Of a stretch of 64,000 bases of DNA, positions 40,249 through 57,077 are shown one piece after another (the stretch's first letter is position 1; every line of letters begins with the position of its first letter). The notes beneath the pieces are model-generated. The model ran no database searches, was not told the origin of the DNA, and worked only from the letters and a program-made list of their open reading frames with translations. Both the position numbers and the translations under genes were made by a program. The stretch covers positions 434,001 through 498,000 of the forward strand of contig CP103804.1 in assembly GCA_024919175.1 (NCBI GenBank), in the 5' to 3' direction. The DNA comes from Clostridioides difficile. GTDB lineage: Bacteria; Bacillota; Clostridia; Peptostreptococcales; Peptostreptococcaceae.

Positions 40249-40340
40249 TGGCGGAGAGAGTGGGATTTGAACCCACGATACAGTTTTACCCATATACTCG
40301 CTTTCCAGGCGAGCGCCTTCGACCACTCGACCATCTCTCC
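40249..40340 (-). tRNA. tRNA-Ser(GGA)
   Basis: Class II, loop CTGGAAA, anticodon GGA, CCA encoded. Its 5' end directly abuts the tadA stop codon, so it must be cut out of a tadA transcript or share its promoter. Confidence 0.97.
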
Positions 40341-40796
40341 TTAATCTCTTTTCCTTAATGCCTTAAAAAATTCTTGTAATATGATCGAGCATTCTTCTTG
40401 CAAAACATCAAAAGCCACTTTTACATTATTATTATCAAAATAATCTAATTTAAACTCATGCTGTTTCTCTATATATGAATTTTTTATATGTCTTGTCCCT
40501 ATTATAAGCTTTTTTATTCTAGAATTAACTATTGCACCACTACACATTATGCAAGGTTCTAGTGTAACATATAAATCACAATCTGTCAATCTCCATCCAC
40601 CTAATTTCTCTGATGCTTGCTTTATCGCTAAAATTTCTGCATGAGCTGTAGAATCTTTCAATGTTTCTGTAAGGTTATGAGCCCTCGCTATTATCTGATT
40701 ATCTTTAACTATAACAGCACCTATTGGTGTTTCTTTCTTATTATATGCTTTATATGCTTCTTTTAATGCTTCTTTCATATAAAATGAACTTTCCAT
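40341..40796 (-). CDS. tadA: tRNA-specific adenosine deaminase
   Basis: 151 residues from the ATG at 40794-40796 with GGGAGG 4 bases upstream. A TTG four codons earlier lies in the ribosome site and is rejected. The zinc motifs of the CDA fold are HAEILAIKQAS and PCIMCSGAI. TadA converts A34 to inosine in tRNA-Arg(ACG), whose gene is at 26304-26380. The gene ends flush against tRNA-Ser(GGA). Confidence 0.93.
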   Translation of the reverse strand: MESSFYMKEALKEAYKAYNKKETPIGAVIVKDNQIIARAHNLTETLKDSTAHAEILAIKQASEKLGGWRLTDCDLYVTLEPCIMCSGAIVNSRIKKLIIGTRHIKNSYIEKQHEFKLDYFDNNNVKVAFDVLQEECSIILQEFFKALRKRD

Positions 40797-41115
40797 AATT
40801 CCTCCCAAAACTTATAACAAACTTATCTTATCATAATTCATTTTATAATTCAACTTAATTTTATTTTGTTTATTTAATATATTGCTATACATAGCTACAT
40901 TTAATTTAAATTAATCTCAAAAAAATTTTTCAGTGTCTAATTAAATGTTGATTTATAGAAATATTTAGCTTTTTATGATGAAGATTCTATCATATATATT
41001 AATATAAAAAAGTTATGAAATTATTAAATCTCATAACTTTTTTTAATTTACTATTTACTGACAATATATTTTTAATCTTAAAATATTTTATCACTTATAT
41101 AATATTAATACATAA
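40797..41115. other. Intergenic region between tadA and serS
   Basis: About 319 bases. Contains the serS terminator at 41006-41044; the remainder is AT-rich. A promoter for tadA probably lies at 40830-40900 but I cannot single one out. Confidence 0.6.
41006..41044 (-). terminator. Terminator of serS
   Basis: AAAAAAGTTATGA and TCATAACTTTTTT form a 13-bp stem with an 11-13 base loop; T residues follow on the minus strand. Confidence 0.85.
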
Positions 41116-42387
41116 TTATTTTATAACATCAACACCCATATAAGGTCTTAATTCTTCTGGAACCACTACAGAACCATCTGCTTGTTGATAGTTTTCTAAT
41201 ATAGCAGCTAAGCATCTTCCTATAGCTAATCCAGAACCATTTAATGTATGAACATATTCTGCTTTTGATTTTTTATCTCTTTTAAATCTTATTCCTGCTC
41301 TTCTTGCTTGGAAATCTTCAAAGTTTGAACAAGAAGATATTTCTACATATCTATTATAACTTGGCATCCAAACTTCTAAATCGTATTTAAAAGCAGCTGT
41401 AAATCCTAAGTCTCCTGTACATATTCTTACAACTCTATATGGAAGACCTAACATTTGTAACATAGTTTCAGCATCATGAGTTAATGATTCTAATTCTTTA
41501 TAAGAATCCTCTGGTTTAACAAATTTAACTAATTCAACTTTATTGAATTGATGTTGTCTAACTAAACCTCTTGTGTCTCTTCCTGCTGAACCAGCTTCAG
41601 ACCTAAAACAAGGAGTATATGCACAATATTTTATTGGAAGTTCTGTAGCATCTAATATTTCATTAGCATGTATATTTGTCACAGGTACTTCAGCTGTTGG
41701 TATTAAGAAATACTCTAGCCCTTCTATTTTAAACATATCTTCCTCAAATTTAGGAAGTTGACCAGTACCTATAAAACTATTTCTATTAGCCATGAATGGA
41801 GGTAAAACTTCTGTATATCCATGTTTAGCTGTGTGAGTATTTAAGAAAAAATTCATTAAAGATCTTTCTAATCTAGCACCTAATCCTCTGTATAAAGTAA
41901 ATCTTGAACCAGTTATTTTTCCAGCTGTTTCAAAATCTAATACGCCTAAACCAGTTCCTATATCCCAGTGAGCTTTATGTTCAAAATCAAATTTTGTAGG
42001 TTCTCCCCAAGTTCTTACTTGAACATTATCTTCATCTGTTTCACCTTGTGGCACATCTGGATGAGGTACATTTGGAATTCTCATCAATGCATATTCCATT
42101 TTTGCTTCAACTTCTTTTACTTTCTCATCAATACCTTTTATCTTGTCTGATAATTCTTTTAATCTTGCTTTTTCCTCTTCTACATCTTTTCCTTCTTTTA
42201 TTAATTGTGGTATCTTTTTAGAATTTACATTTAATTCATTTTTCATAACTTCAACTTCTTGAAGTATCTCTCTTCTTTTATTATCTAATTCCACTACAGC
42301 ATCAAGATCGAATTCTTTTTCTCCTCTTATTTCCATAGCTTTTTTAATATCATCTAAATTTTCTCTTATCCTTTTAATATCTAACAT
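41116..42387 (-). CDS. serS: Seryl-tRNA synthetase
   Basis: 423 residues. The N-terminal long antiparallel coiled coil (about 1-105) grips the long variable arm of tRNA-Ser. The class II core has motif 2 CFRSEAGSAGRDTRGLVRQH (about 255-275) and motif 3 NGSGLAIGRCLAAILE (about 375-390). It charges tRNA-Ser, and three tRNA-Ser genes (two with TGA, one with GGA) lie in this window. AGGAGGAATT precedes the ATG. A T-box leader controls it. Confidence 0.97.
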   Translation of the reverse strand: MLDIKRIRENLDDIKKAMEIRGEKEFDLDAVVELDNKRREILQEVEVMKNELNVNSKKIPQLIKEGKDVEEEKARLKELSDKIKGIDEKVKEVEAKMEYALMRIPNVPHPDVPQGETDEDNVQVRTWGEPTKFDFEHKAHWDIGTGLGVLDFETAGKITGSRFTLYRGLGARLERSLMNFFLNTHTAKHGYTEVLPPFMANRNSFIGTGQLPKFEEDMFKIEGLEYFLIPTAEVPVTNIHANEILDATELPIKYCAYTPCFRSEAGSAGRDTRGLVRQHQFNKVELVKFVKPEDSYKELESLTHDAETMLQMLGLPYRVVRICTGDLGFTAAFKYDLEVWMPSYNRYVEISSCSNFEDFQARRAGIRFKRDKKSKAEYVHTLNGSGLAIGRCLAAILENYQQADGSVVVPEELRPYMGVDVIK

Positions 42388-42487
42388 ATTAATTCCTCCT
42401 AATAATTTTTATAATATAAATTAATAATTCCAATTTAAAGTAAAACATTTTTAACTGCAAATTCTTAGTTTAAACAAATTTGGAAAA

Positions 42488-42715
42488 TAAAAAAAGACCT
42501 CCGTATACCCTATAAAAGGGACGAAAATCTTTTATCCGCGTTGCCACCCTAATTGATTATACTCATATGTATAATCCTCTCAGACCTGTAACGTAGGTAA
42601 ACGTCTAGTTTTAACTAGAAGCTCTAGAGTAGATTCAAAAACCATTGTAATGAGTTCTCACCATCCACTCATTCTCTGAATACAACCTGTTTTTTACTAT
42701 TTTCTTTCAATGCTT
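42488..42715 (-). promoter_or_regulatory. T-box riboswitch of serS
   Basis: The T-box sequence AGGGTGGCAACGCGG lies at 42536-42550. After it a terminator hairpin (42496-42529) has arms GATTTTCGT and ACGGAGGTC, plus CCC/GGG, and a run of seven Ts. The upstream 150 bases fold into a stem I region (AATGAGT...ACTCATT). A TCT in GAATCTACTC is a plausible Ser specifier. Uncharged tRNA-Ser would bind and prevent termination. Confidence 0.9.
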
Positions 42716-42741
42716 TTAACTAATTGTTTTATTTGATAATC

Positions 42742-42770
42742 ATTATATTATATATATTAACATCTTTCAA
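42742..42770 (-). promoter_or_regulatory. Promoter of serS
   Basis: Minus-strand TTGAAA (42765-42770), 17-base spacer, TATAAT (42742-42747), just upstream of the T-box leader. Confidence 0.75.
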
Positions 42771-42845
42771 TACTATTATTCAATTTTTTTTAGAATTTTC
42801 TTTAATTTATTATATTAAGTTTGATTTTTTTGTTTAATTAAAATA

Positions 42846-43727
42846 TTATCTTTTATCCAAAGAGTTTAAATTACTTGTGTTATTAAACAATAATGAAGCA
42901 GGAATAAATGGAACTTCTATTTTATTTTCATCAAATTTTTTCTTAACTTTTTCCATTATATCAAAGTATACATCCCAGTAATCGTCAGTTTTAACCCAAG
43001 GTCTGGCAACTATTTGCATAGCATTATTGCCTATAGAGTTTAAACCTATTATTGGCTTTGGGTCATCTAGTATTCTTTTTTCATTTATAAAAATTTCATT
43101 TAATATAGATTTAACCATGTCTATATCACTATCATAAGAAATATTATACGAAAAATCTATTCTCCTTTTATTTTGATGCGTGTAATTAATTATATTATTA
43201 CTTGTCAATTGAAAATTTGGTATTATTATAGTTTTATTATCTGGAGTTTTAAGAACAGTACTAAATATTTGTATGTCAGAAACTGTACCTTCTACACCTG
43301 ACCCTTGAATATAATCACCTATATTAAATGGCTTAAAAAACAAAATAATCATACCTGAGCCTAGATTTGATAATATTTCCTTAAATGCTAATCCTATACT
43401 AAATCCAGCTGCTCCTAAGACCGCTACAACTGATGTAGTTTGTATTCCTATAATTCCTAAACTTATCAATGATATGATGGATAGCATTGATATATATATA
43501 CCATATACAATAAAATTATTTACACCTTTACTCATTCCATATTTAATTAAAAACTTAGAAACCATCTTTCTTACTATCTTAGCTATATAGATACCTATTA
43601 CAAATATTGTTATTGCATATATAATATTTGGTATATTATCACTGAAATTATTAAGCATATTTTCTAAAGTTCTCTTTGTTATATTACTATTTGTTGAAGT
43701 AGTCTTAGCCAATGACAAAAAATTCAT
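42846..43727 (-). CDS. Small-conductance mechanosensitive channel, MscS family
   Basis: 293 residues. Three membrane segments (about 32-52, 72-92, 97-125). The third has the Gly/Ala-rich pore pattern VLGAAGFSIGLAFKEILSNLGSG, followed by the FFKPFNIGDYIQ and GTVSDIQIFSTVLKTPDNKTIIIPN segment of the MscS beta domain. It releases solutes on hypo-osmotic shock. AGGAGGAG lies at the end of the upstream niaR gene, 11 bases away, so the two are an operon. It is close in size to B. subtilis YkuT-type channels. Confidence 0.9.
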   Translation of the reverse strand: MNFLSLAKTTSTNSNITKRTLENMLNNFSDNIPNIIYAITIFVIGIYIAKIVRKMVSKFLIKYGMSKGVNNFIVYGIYISMLSIISLISLGIIGIQTTSVVAVLGAAGFSIGLAFKEILSNLGSGMIILFFKPFNIGDYIQGSGVEGTVSDIQIFSTVLKTPDNKTIIIPNFQLTSNNIINYTHQNKRRIDFSYNISYDSDIDMVKSILNEIFINEKRILDDPKPIIGLNSIGNNAMQIVARPWVKTDDYWDVYFDIMEKVKKKFDENKIEVPFIPASLLFNNTSNLNSLDKR

Positions 43728-43738
43728 TTAACTCCTCC

Positions 43739-44248
43739 TTATGATAATATTCCACTGTCATCTAATTTTTCTATTATATCTTCAATAGTTTTTTCTTTGA
43801 GTGCTTCAATTGTATGAATATGACTACATTCTGTTAAAACTGATAATTGTTTAAACTCATTTGTTTCAACTTTTCTCATAAAATCATCTATATCCATTTT
43901 AGAATAAATATTAAGTTCCGCAGTTATTTGACCATATGTTGGATGATTTACAATAACATCTTTTACAATTCCACCTAAGTCTACAATAATTTTTAGTTCC
44001 TCATAAATTTCTTGTGAATTTTTATGATTTTTACATTTTATTTGTCTGGAAAAACATGGTTGATTATATATTATATATCCTTGAGGTGTTGCTATTATTT
44101 CGAAGCCTTTAGCTCTTATAAGCGCTATATCTTGTACTATTACTTGTCTGCTTACATTTAATAGCTCTGCTAGCACTCCACCTTTTACAGGATGCTTAGA
44201 TTCCTTTAAAATATCTATTAACTTGTTTCTTCTTTCATTAGAATTCAT
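43739..44248 (-). CDS. niaR: Niacin-responsive transcriptional repressor (HTH + 3H domain)
   Basis: 169 residues. The N-terminal HTH (about 5-60) includes KGGVLAELLNVSRQVIVQDIALIRAKGF. The C-terminal 3H domain is named for conserved His residues; candidates here are HKNSQE, VNHPTYG and SHIHT. NiaR (YrxA) represses NAD-biosynthesis and niacin-uptake genes when nicotinic acid is bound. It is cotranscribed with mscS, an unusual partner. I saw no NAD gene nearby, so its targets are elsewhere. Confidence 0.85.
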   Translation of the reverse strand: MNSNERRNKLIDILKESKHPVKGGVLAELLNVSRQVIVQDIALIRAKGFEIIATPQGYIIYNQPCFSRQIKCKNHKNSQEIYEELKIIVDLGGIVKDVIVNHPTYGQITAELNIYSKMDIDDFMRKVETNEFKQLSVLTECSHIHTIEALKEKTIEDIIEKLDDSGILS

Positions 44249-44373
44249 ATCACACCTTCTTTCTAAATCAAAACTTTTTATCTATATTATATAATTCTAT
44301 ATTTTATCTTAGTATAAATCAATACAGAGTTTATATTCTGTTTAATTTTAGATTTTATGTTTTATGGTAAACA

Positions 44374-44512
<139 letters not shown>

Positions 44513-44620
44513 TGCTTAATAATACTATTAAGTTTTTAAAACTAGTAAAACTAGCTTCTTTAGAGTTAGCACTCTAAAAACTACATATATATTTTAATTA
44601 ATGAACATCAAATAAATATT

Positions 44621-49459
<4,839 letters not shown>

Positions 49460-49570
49460 AAAGTTTATCAGGCTCAGATACTATTGTTATCAAAATATCT
49501 GGCTTTATGGTTTGTTTCTTGTTTTATAAATTAACCTACTGTTTAATTTTCAAAGTTCTTTAAATTATTG

Positions 49571-49647
49571 TGGTGGGCCATCAGGGACTCGAACCCCAGA
49601 CCTACCGGTTATGAGCCGGGCGCTCTAACCAACTGAGCTAATGGCCC
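49571..49647 (-). tRNA. tRNA(CAT), probable Ile2, between rRNA operons
   Basis: Same type as 26650-26726: loop CTCATAA, acceptor GGGCCAT, CCA encoded. Third copy of this tRNA. Confidence 0.75.
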
Positions 49648-49656
49648 ACAATAATT

Positions 49657-49745
49657 TGGTGCCGAAGACCGGAATCGAACCGGTACGAGAGGTAAGTCCC
49701 GCAGGATTTTAAGTCCTGTGCGTCTGCCAGTTCCGCCACTTCGGC
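49657..49745 (-). tRNA. tRNA-Leu(TAA) between rRNA operons, CCA encoded
   Basis: Same body as the two Leu(TAA) genes in the cluster, but here the discriminator A is followed by an encoded CCA. Confidence 0.96.
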
Positions 49746-49752
49746 ACATCAC

Positions 49753-49866
<114 letters not shown>

Positions 49867-50070
49867 ATTATTGTCTAAATTTTCATTTATCTTTTTTCTA
49901 AGACAAGTATTATAATAACATCTTTGTCTTATTATGTCAATACTTTTTTTATTCGATTTTTAACTTATAAAAATATTAAAAATCTCTAATTATTGACAAA
50001 TCTTACTACATAGAGTTAACACTCTAAAAACTACATATATATTTTAATCAATGAACATCAAATAAATATT

Positions 50071-54749
<4,679 letters not shown>

Positions 54750-54884
54750 AAAGTTTATCAGGCTCAGATACTATTGTTATCAAAATATCTGGCTTTATGG
54801 TTTGTTTCTTAATATAAATTAACCTACTGTTTAATTTTCAATGTTCGTATTTTTTTCTCATTCCTTTTTTCAAGGACAAGTAAT

Positions 54885-54913
54885 ACTATACCATCATTCA
54901 AACAGTAGGTCAA
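54885..54913 (-). promoter_or_regulatory. Promoter of rRNA operon C
   Basis: Minus-strand TTGACC (54908-54913), 17-base spacer, TATAGT (54885-54890), then ATTACTTGTCC as at operon A. It starts only 18 bases after the sigB stop codon. Confidence 0.8.
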
Positions 54914-54931
54914 TACTTTTTTCATTATTTT

Positions 54932-55705
54932 TTAAAAATTTTTTTCATATTCTTTTTTTAGCTTTTCTACAACCTTTTTTTCTAAGCGAGAAACAGTCAT
55001 CTGGGATATATCTAATTCTTTAGCTATACTGGACTGGGTTTTATCAAAGAAAAATCTATCTTTAAATATTTTTACTTCTAACTCATTTAAAGTTTCAATA
55101 AACTTATTAATAAAATCTTCGTATTCTATACTTCCAAAATTACTTTCTTCTTTTCCTATTTTATCAATAAGAGTTATGTCTTTGTCTTCTGAATCATCAT
55201 TACTTGATGAATCTAAAGACATAGGTTGATAACCATAAGATGCTTCCATAGCTTCTAATACATCTTCTTCACTAACCCCTATATAGTCAGCGATGTCTTT
55301 TACCTTTGGATGTTTTTTATTTTCTTGCTCTAGTTTAATTTTCGCATCACTTATCTTTTTACTTAATTCTTGTATTCTTCTTGGTACTCTAAGTGTCCAT
55401 ACTTTATCTCTAAAATATTTTTTAATTTCTCCTACTATAGTTGGTGTTGCAAAACTGGAGAATTCAAATCCCTTTTCAACATCATATCTATCAATAGCAT
55501 AAATTAATGCTAATGAAGCAACTTGATATATGTCTTCAAAGTCAACACCCTTGTTTATATACTTCTTAGCTAACAACCTTGCTAAATATAGATGTCTTTC
55601 AATAAGAATATTCCTGATATCTACGTTTTTATTTGTATTATATAAATTAAATAGTTCTTTTGTATCCATATTTAGGTAATGTGTAGCATTAGCTACATTT
55701 TTCAT
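54932..55705 (-). CDS. sigB: RNA polymerase sigma factor SigB
   Basis: 257 residues. Region 2 contains EDIYQVASLALIYAIDRYDV and FSSFATPTIVGEIKKYFRDK, which bind core polymerase and the -10. Region 3 follows, and region 4 ends with SSIAKELDISQMTVSRLEKKV for the -35. It directs the general stress response. The ATG overlaps the rsbW stop (TAATG). No terminator lies between sigB and the promoter of rRNA operon C. Confidence 0.95.
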   Translation of the reverse strand: MKNVANATHYLNMDTKELFNLYNTNKNVDIRNILIERHLYLARLLAKKYINKGVDFEDIYQVASLALIYAIDRYDVEKGFEFSSFATPTIVGEIKKYFRDKVWTLRVPRRIQELSKKISDAKIKLEQENKKHPKVKDIADYIGVSEEDVLEAMEASYGYQPMSLDSSSNDDSEDKDITLIDKIGKEESNFGSIEYEDFINKFIETLNELEVKIFKDRFFFDKTQSSIAKELDISQMTVSRLEKKVVEKLKKEYEKNF

Positions 55706-56112
55706 TAAATATCAACTCCTAAATACTTAGTCATTTTTATTTTTGTTCCCTGATTACATTCTGATTCAATATCTACATCATCCATTAAAGTTTTAATTAT
55801 AAATAATCCAAGACCACTTTCTTTTGGATTCTCTAAATCTGGTGTACTTATTGAACTAACATCATATCCTTTTCCATTATCTTGAATCTCTATATTAATT
55901 GCATCATCTAAAATATTAAATACTATATTGAATACATCATCATTACTGTGTTTTATTGCATTTGTACATGCCTCTGATACTGCTACCTTTATATCTTCTA
56001 TATCATCTATTGGAAACCCCATTTTATTTGCAATCCCAGATGCTGTTAATCTTATTATACCTACATAATCTGGATTTGTAGTAATTTCCATCTTTATAAT
56101 TTCACAAGCCAA
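55705..56112 (-). CDS. rsbW: Anti-sigma-B factor, serine kinase RsbW
   Basis: 135 residues. GHKL ATPase motifs: N box AVSEACTNAIKHS (about 46-58), G1 IQDNGKGYDVS (about 92) and G2 ESGLGLFIIKTLMDDV (about 110). It holds SigB inactive and phosphorylates RsbV. The start is TTG (56110-56112) with GGAGGG at normal distance. It lies 3 bases behind rsbV and overlaps sigB by 1 base. Confidence 0.95.
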   Translation of the reverse strand: MACEIIKMEITTNPDYVGIIRLTASGIANKMGFPIDDIEDIKVAVSEACTNAIKHSNDDVFNIVFNILDDAINIEIQDNGKGYDVSSISTPDLENPKESGLGLFIIKTLMDDVDIESECNQGTKIKMTKYLGVDI

Positions 56113-56115
56113 AAT

Positions 56116-56433
56116 TTATCCCTCCACTTTAAATATTTTATCTAGACCTGTTATAGTAAAAATTTTCCTAACATTACTCTTAGGATTTACTATGTATATC
56201 TCTTTTTCATTTATTTTTAGTTTTTTTAAAACACCTATCATAGCCCCTAAACCTGTAGAATCTATATAATCTAAATCTTTAAGATTAATCTTTACATCCA
56301 ACATGTTTCTTTCTATTAAACCATGTAAATGTTCTTTTAATTTATCTGCTGTAGAAACATCAAGTTCTCCATCAATACAAACATTCCAAAACTTATTTTG
56401 AGAATCTAAATTTGAATCTATATTCATAGACAT
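56116..56433 (-). CDS. rsbV: Anti-anti-sigma factor RsbV
   Basis: 105 residues, a STAS domain. The phosphorylation motif is LDYIDSTGLGAMIG (Ser near residue 57). Unphosphorylated RsbV binds RsbW and frees SigB. AGGAGG lies 7 bases before the ATG. It is in one operon with rsbW and sigB. The upstream phosphatase genes of the Bacillus stressosome are not present here, so the activating phosphatase must be encoded elsewhere. Confidence 0.94.
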   Translation of the reverse strand: MSMNIDSNLDSQNKFWNVCIDGELDVSTADKLKEHLHGLIERNMLDVKINLKDLDYIDSTGLGAMIGVLKKLKINEKEIYIVNPKSNVRKIFTITGLDKIFKVEG

Positions 56434-56444
56434 GTAAAAACCTC

Positions 56445-56705
56445 CTATTTTCTCTTAATAATTTTAAATATATTACCTATACTCAATATCTTATTAATTA
56501 CATAAACTATATCATCTATTCCCTTTGATATTGATGATGCATTTTCAACAATATCTTGTATATGTCTTTCATTGTAATCTACAATCTTATAAGCTTTTTC
56601 AACAACTTTATTCAAACTATTTAGAGTTTTAGCTAAATAAATTGCTACTATAAGAGCTGAGCTACCTACTAATACTGCTCCTATCTGCCACCCCCATGCA
56701 TTCAT
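56445..56705 (-). CDS. Small membrane protein, DUF948-like
   Basis: 86 residues. One N-terminal membrane segment (WGWQIGAVLVGSSALIVAIYLA), then an amphipathic helix (LNSLNKVVEKAYKIVDYNERHIQDIVENASSISKG), as in the DUF948/YtxG family of general-stress proteins. The ATG overlaps the stop of the YtxH-like gene (TAATG). YtxG-YtxH are SigB-linked stress proteins in B. subtilis, which fits the location 11 bases before rsbV. Confidence 0.8.
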   Translation of the reverse strand: MNAWGWQIGAVLVGSSALIVAIYLAKTLNSLNKVVEKAYKIVDYNERHIQDIVENASSISKGIDDIVYVINKILSIGNIFKIIKRK

Positions 56706-57001
56706 TAGTTAACATCTCCCTCGTCGTCAAAACTTTTACTTATTACTATATCTTCTTCTGAAATTTTTATATCTTCTTCATTATTATCATCATCTACTAA
56801 AGTTATTATTCTCTCTTTAACATCATTAAATGTTTCATGTAGAACTTCTTTTGGGTTTTCTTTCACTTTATCAAACTTATCTTTTGTCTCTTTTCTTAAC
56901 TCAGAACCTTTTTTTGGTGCAAGAAACATACCAAATATAAAACCTAAAATGGCTCCTATTAATAAAAATCCACCTTTTTTACAACCTCTTTTATTACACA
57001 T
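56705..57001 (-). CDS. YtxH-like general stress protein
   Basis: 98 residues from the ATG at 56999-57001 (MCNKRGCKKGGFLLIGAILG), which has AGGAG 8 bases upstream. A longer frame reaches 57043 but that extension covers the ribosome site. One membrane segment (GGFLLIGAILGFIFGMFLAPKKGSELRKE) matches the YtxH pattern. The rest is charged and ends in an acidic tail (DDDNNEED). First gene of the rsbVW-sigB operon. Confidence 0.82.
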   Translation of the reverse strand: MCNKRGCKKGGFLLIGAILGFIFGMFLAPKKGSELRKETKDKFDKVKENPKEVLHETFNDVKERIITLVDDDNNEEDIKISEEDIVISKSFDDEGDVN

Positions 57002-57041
57002 AACAACTACTCCTTTCAATTTTAAATTTTTATCTAAGTAC

Positions 57042-57047
57042 ATTATA
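57042..57047 (-). promoter_or_regulatory. Candidate -10 of the ytxH-rsbVW-sigB operon
   Basis: Minus-strand TATAAT preceded by TTTTTG from the gyrA terminator. The expected -35 position (57065-57070) reads GGATAA and is poor. No clear SigB-type promoter was found here. Confidence 0.45.
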
Positions 57048-57048
57048 C

Positions 57049-57077
57049 AAAAAGAATAGGATATTTATCCTATTCTT
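57049..57077 (-). terminator. Terminator of gyrBA, overlapping the gyrA stop codon
   Basis: AAGAATAGGATA and TATCCTATTCTT arms with a 3-4 base loop and TTTTTG after it. The left arm includes the gyrA stop TAG. Confidence 0.8.

Noticed and set aside
57002..57043. Upstream start for the YtxH-like gene
   Set aside because: The extra 14 codons cover the AGGAG ribosome site and lie near the expected transcription start.
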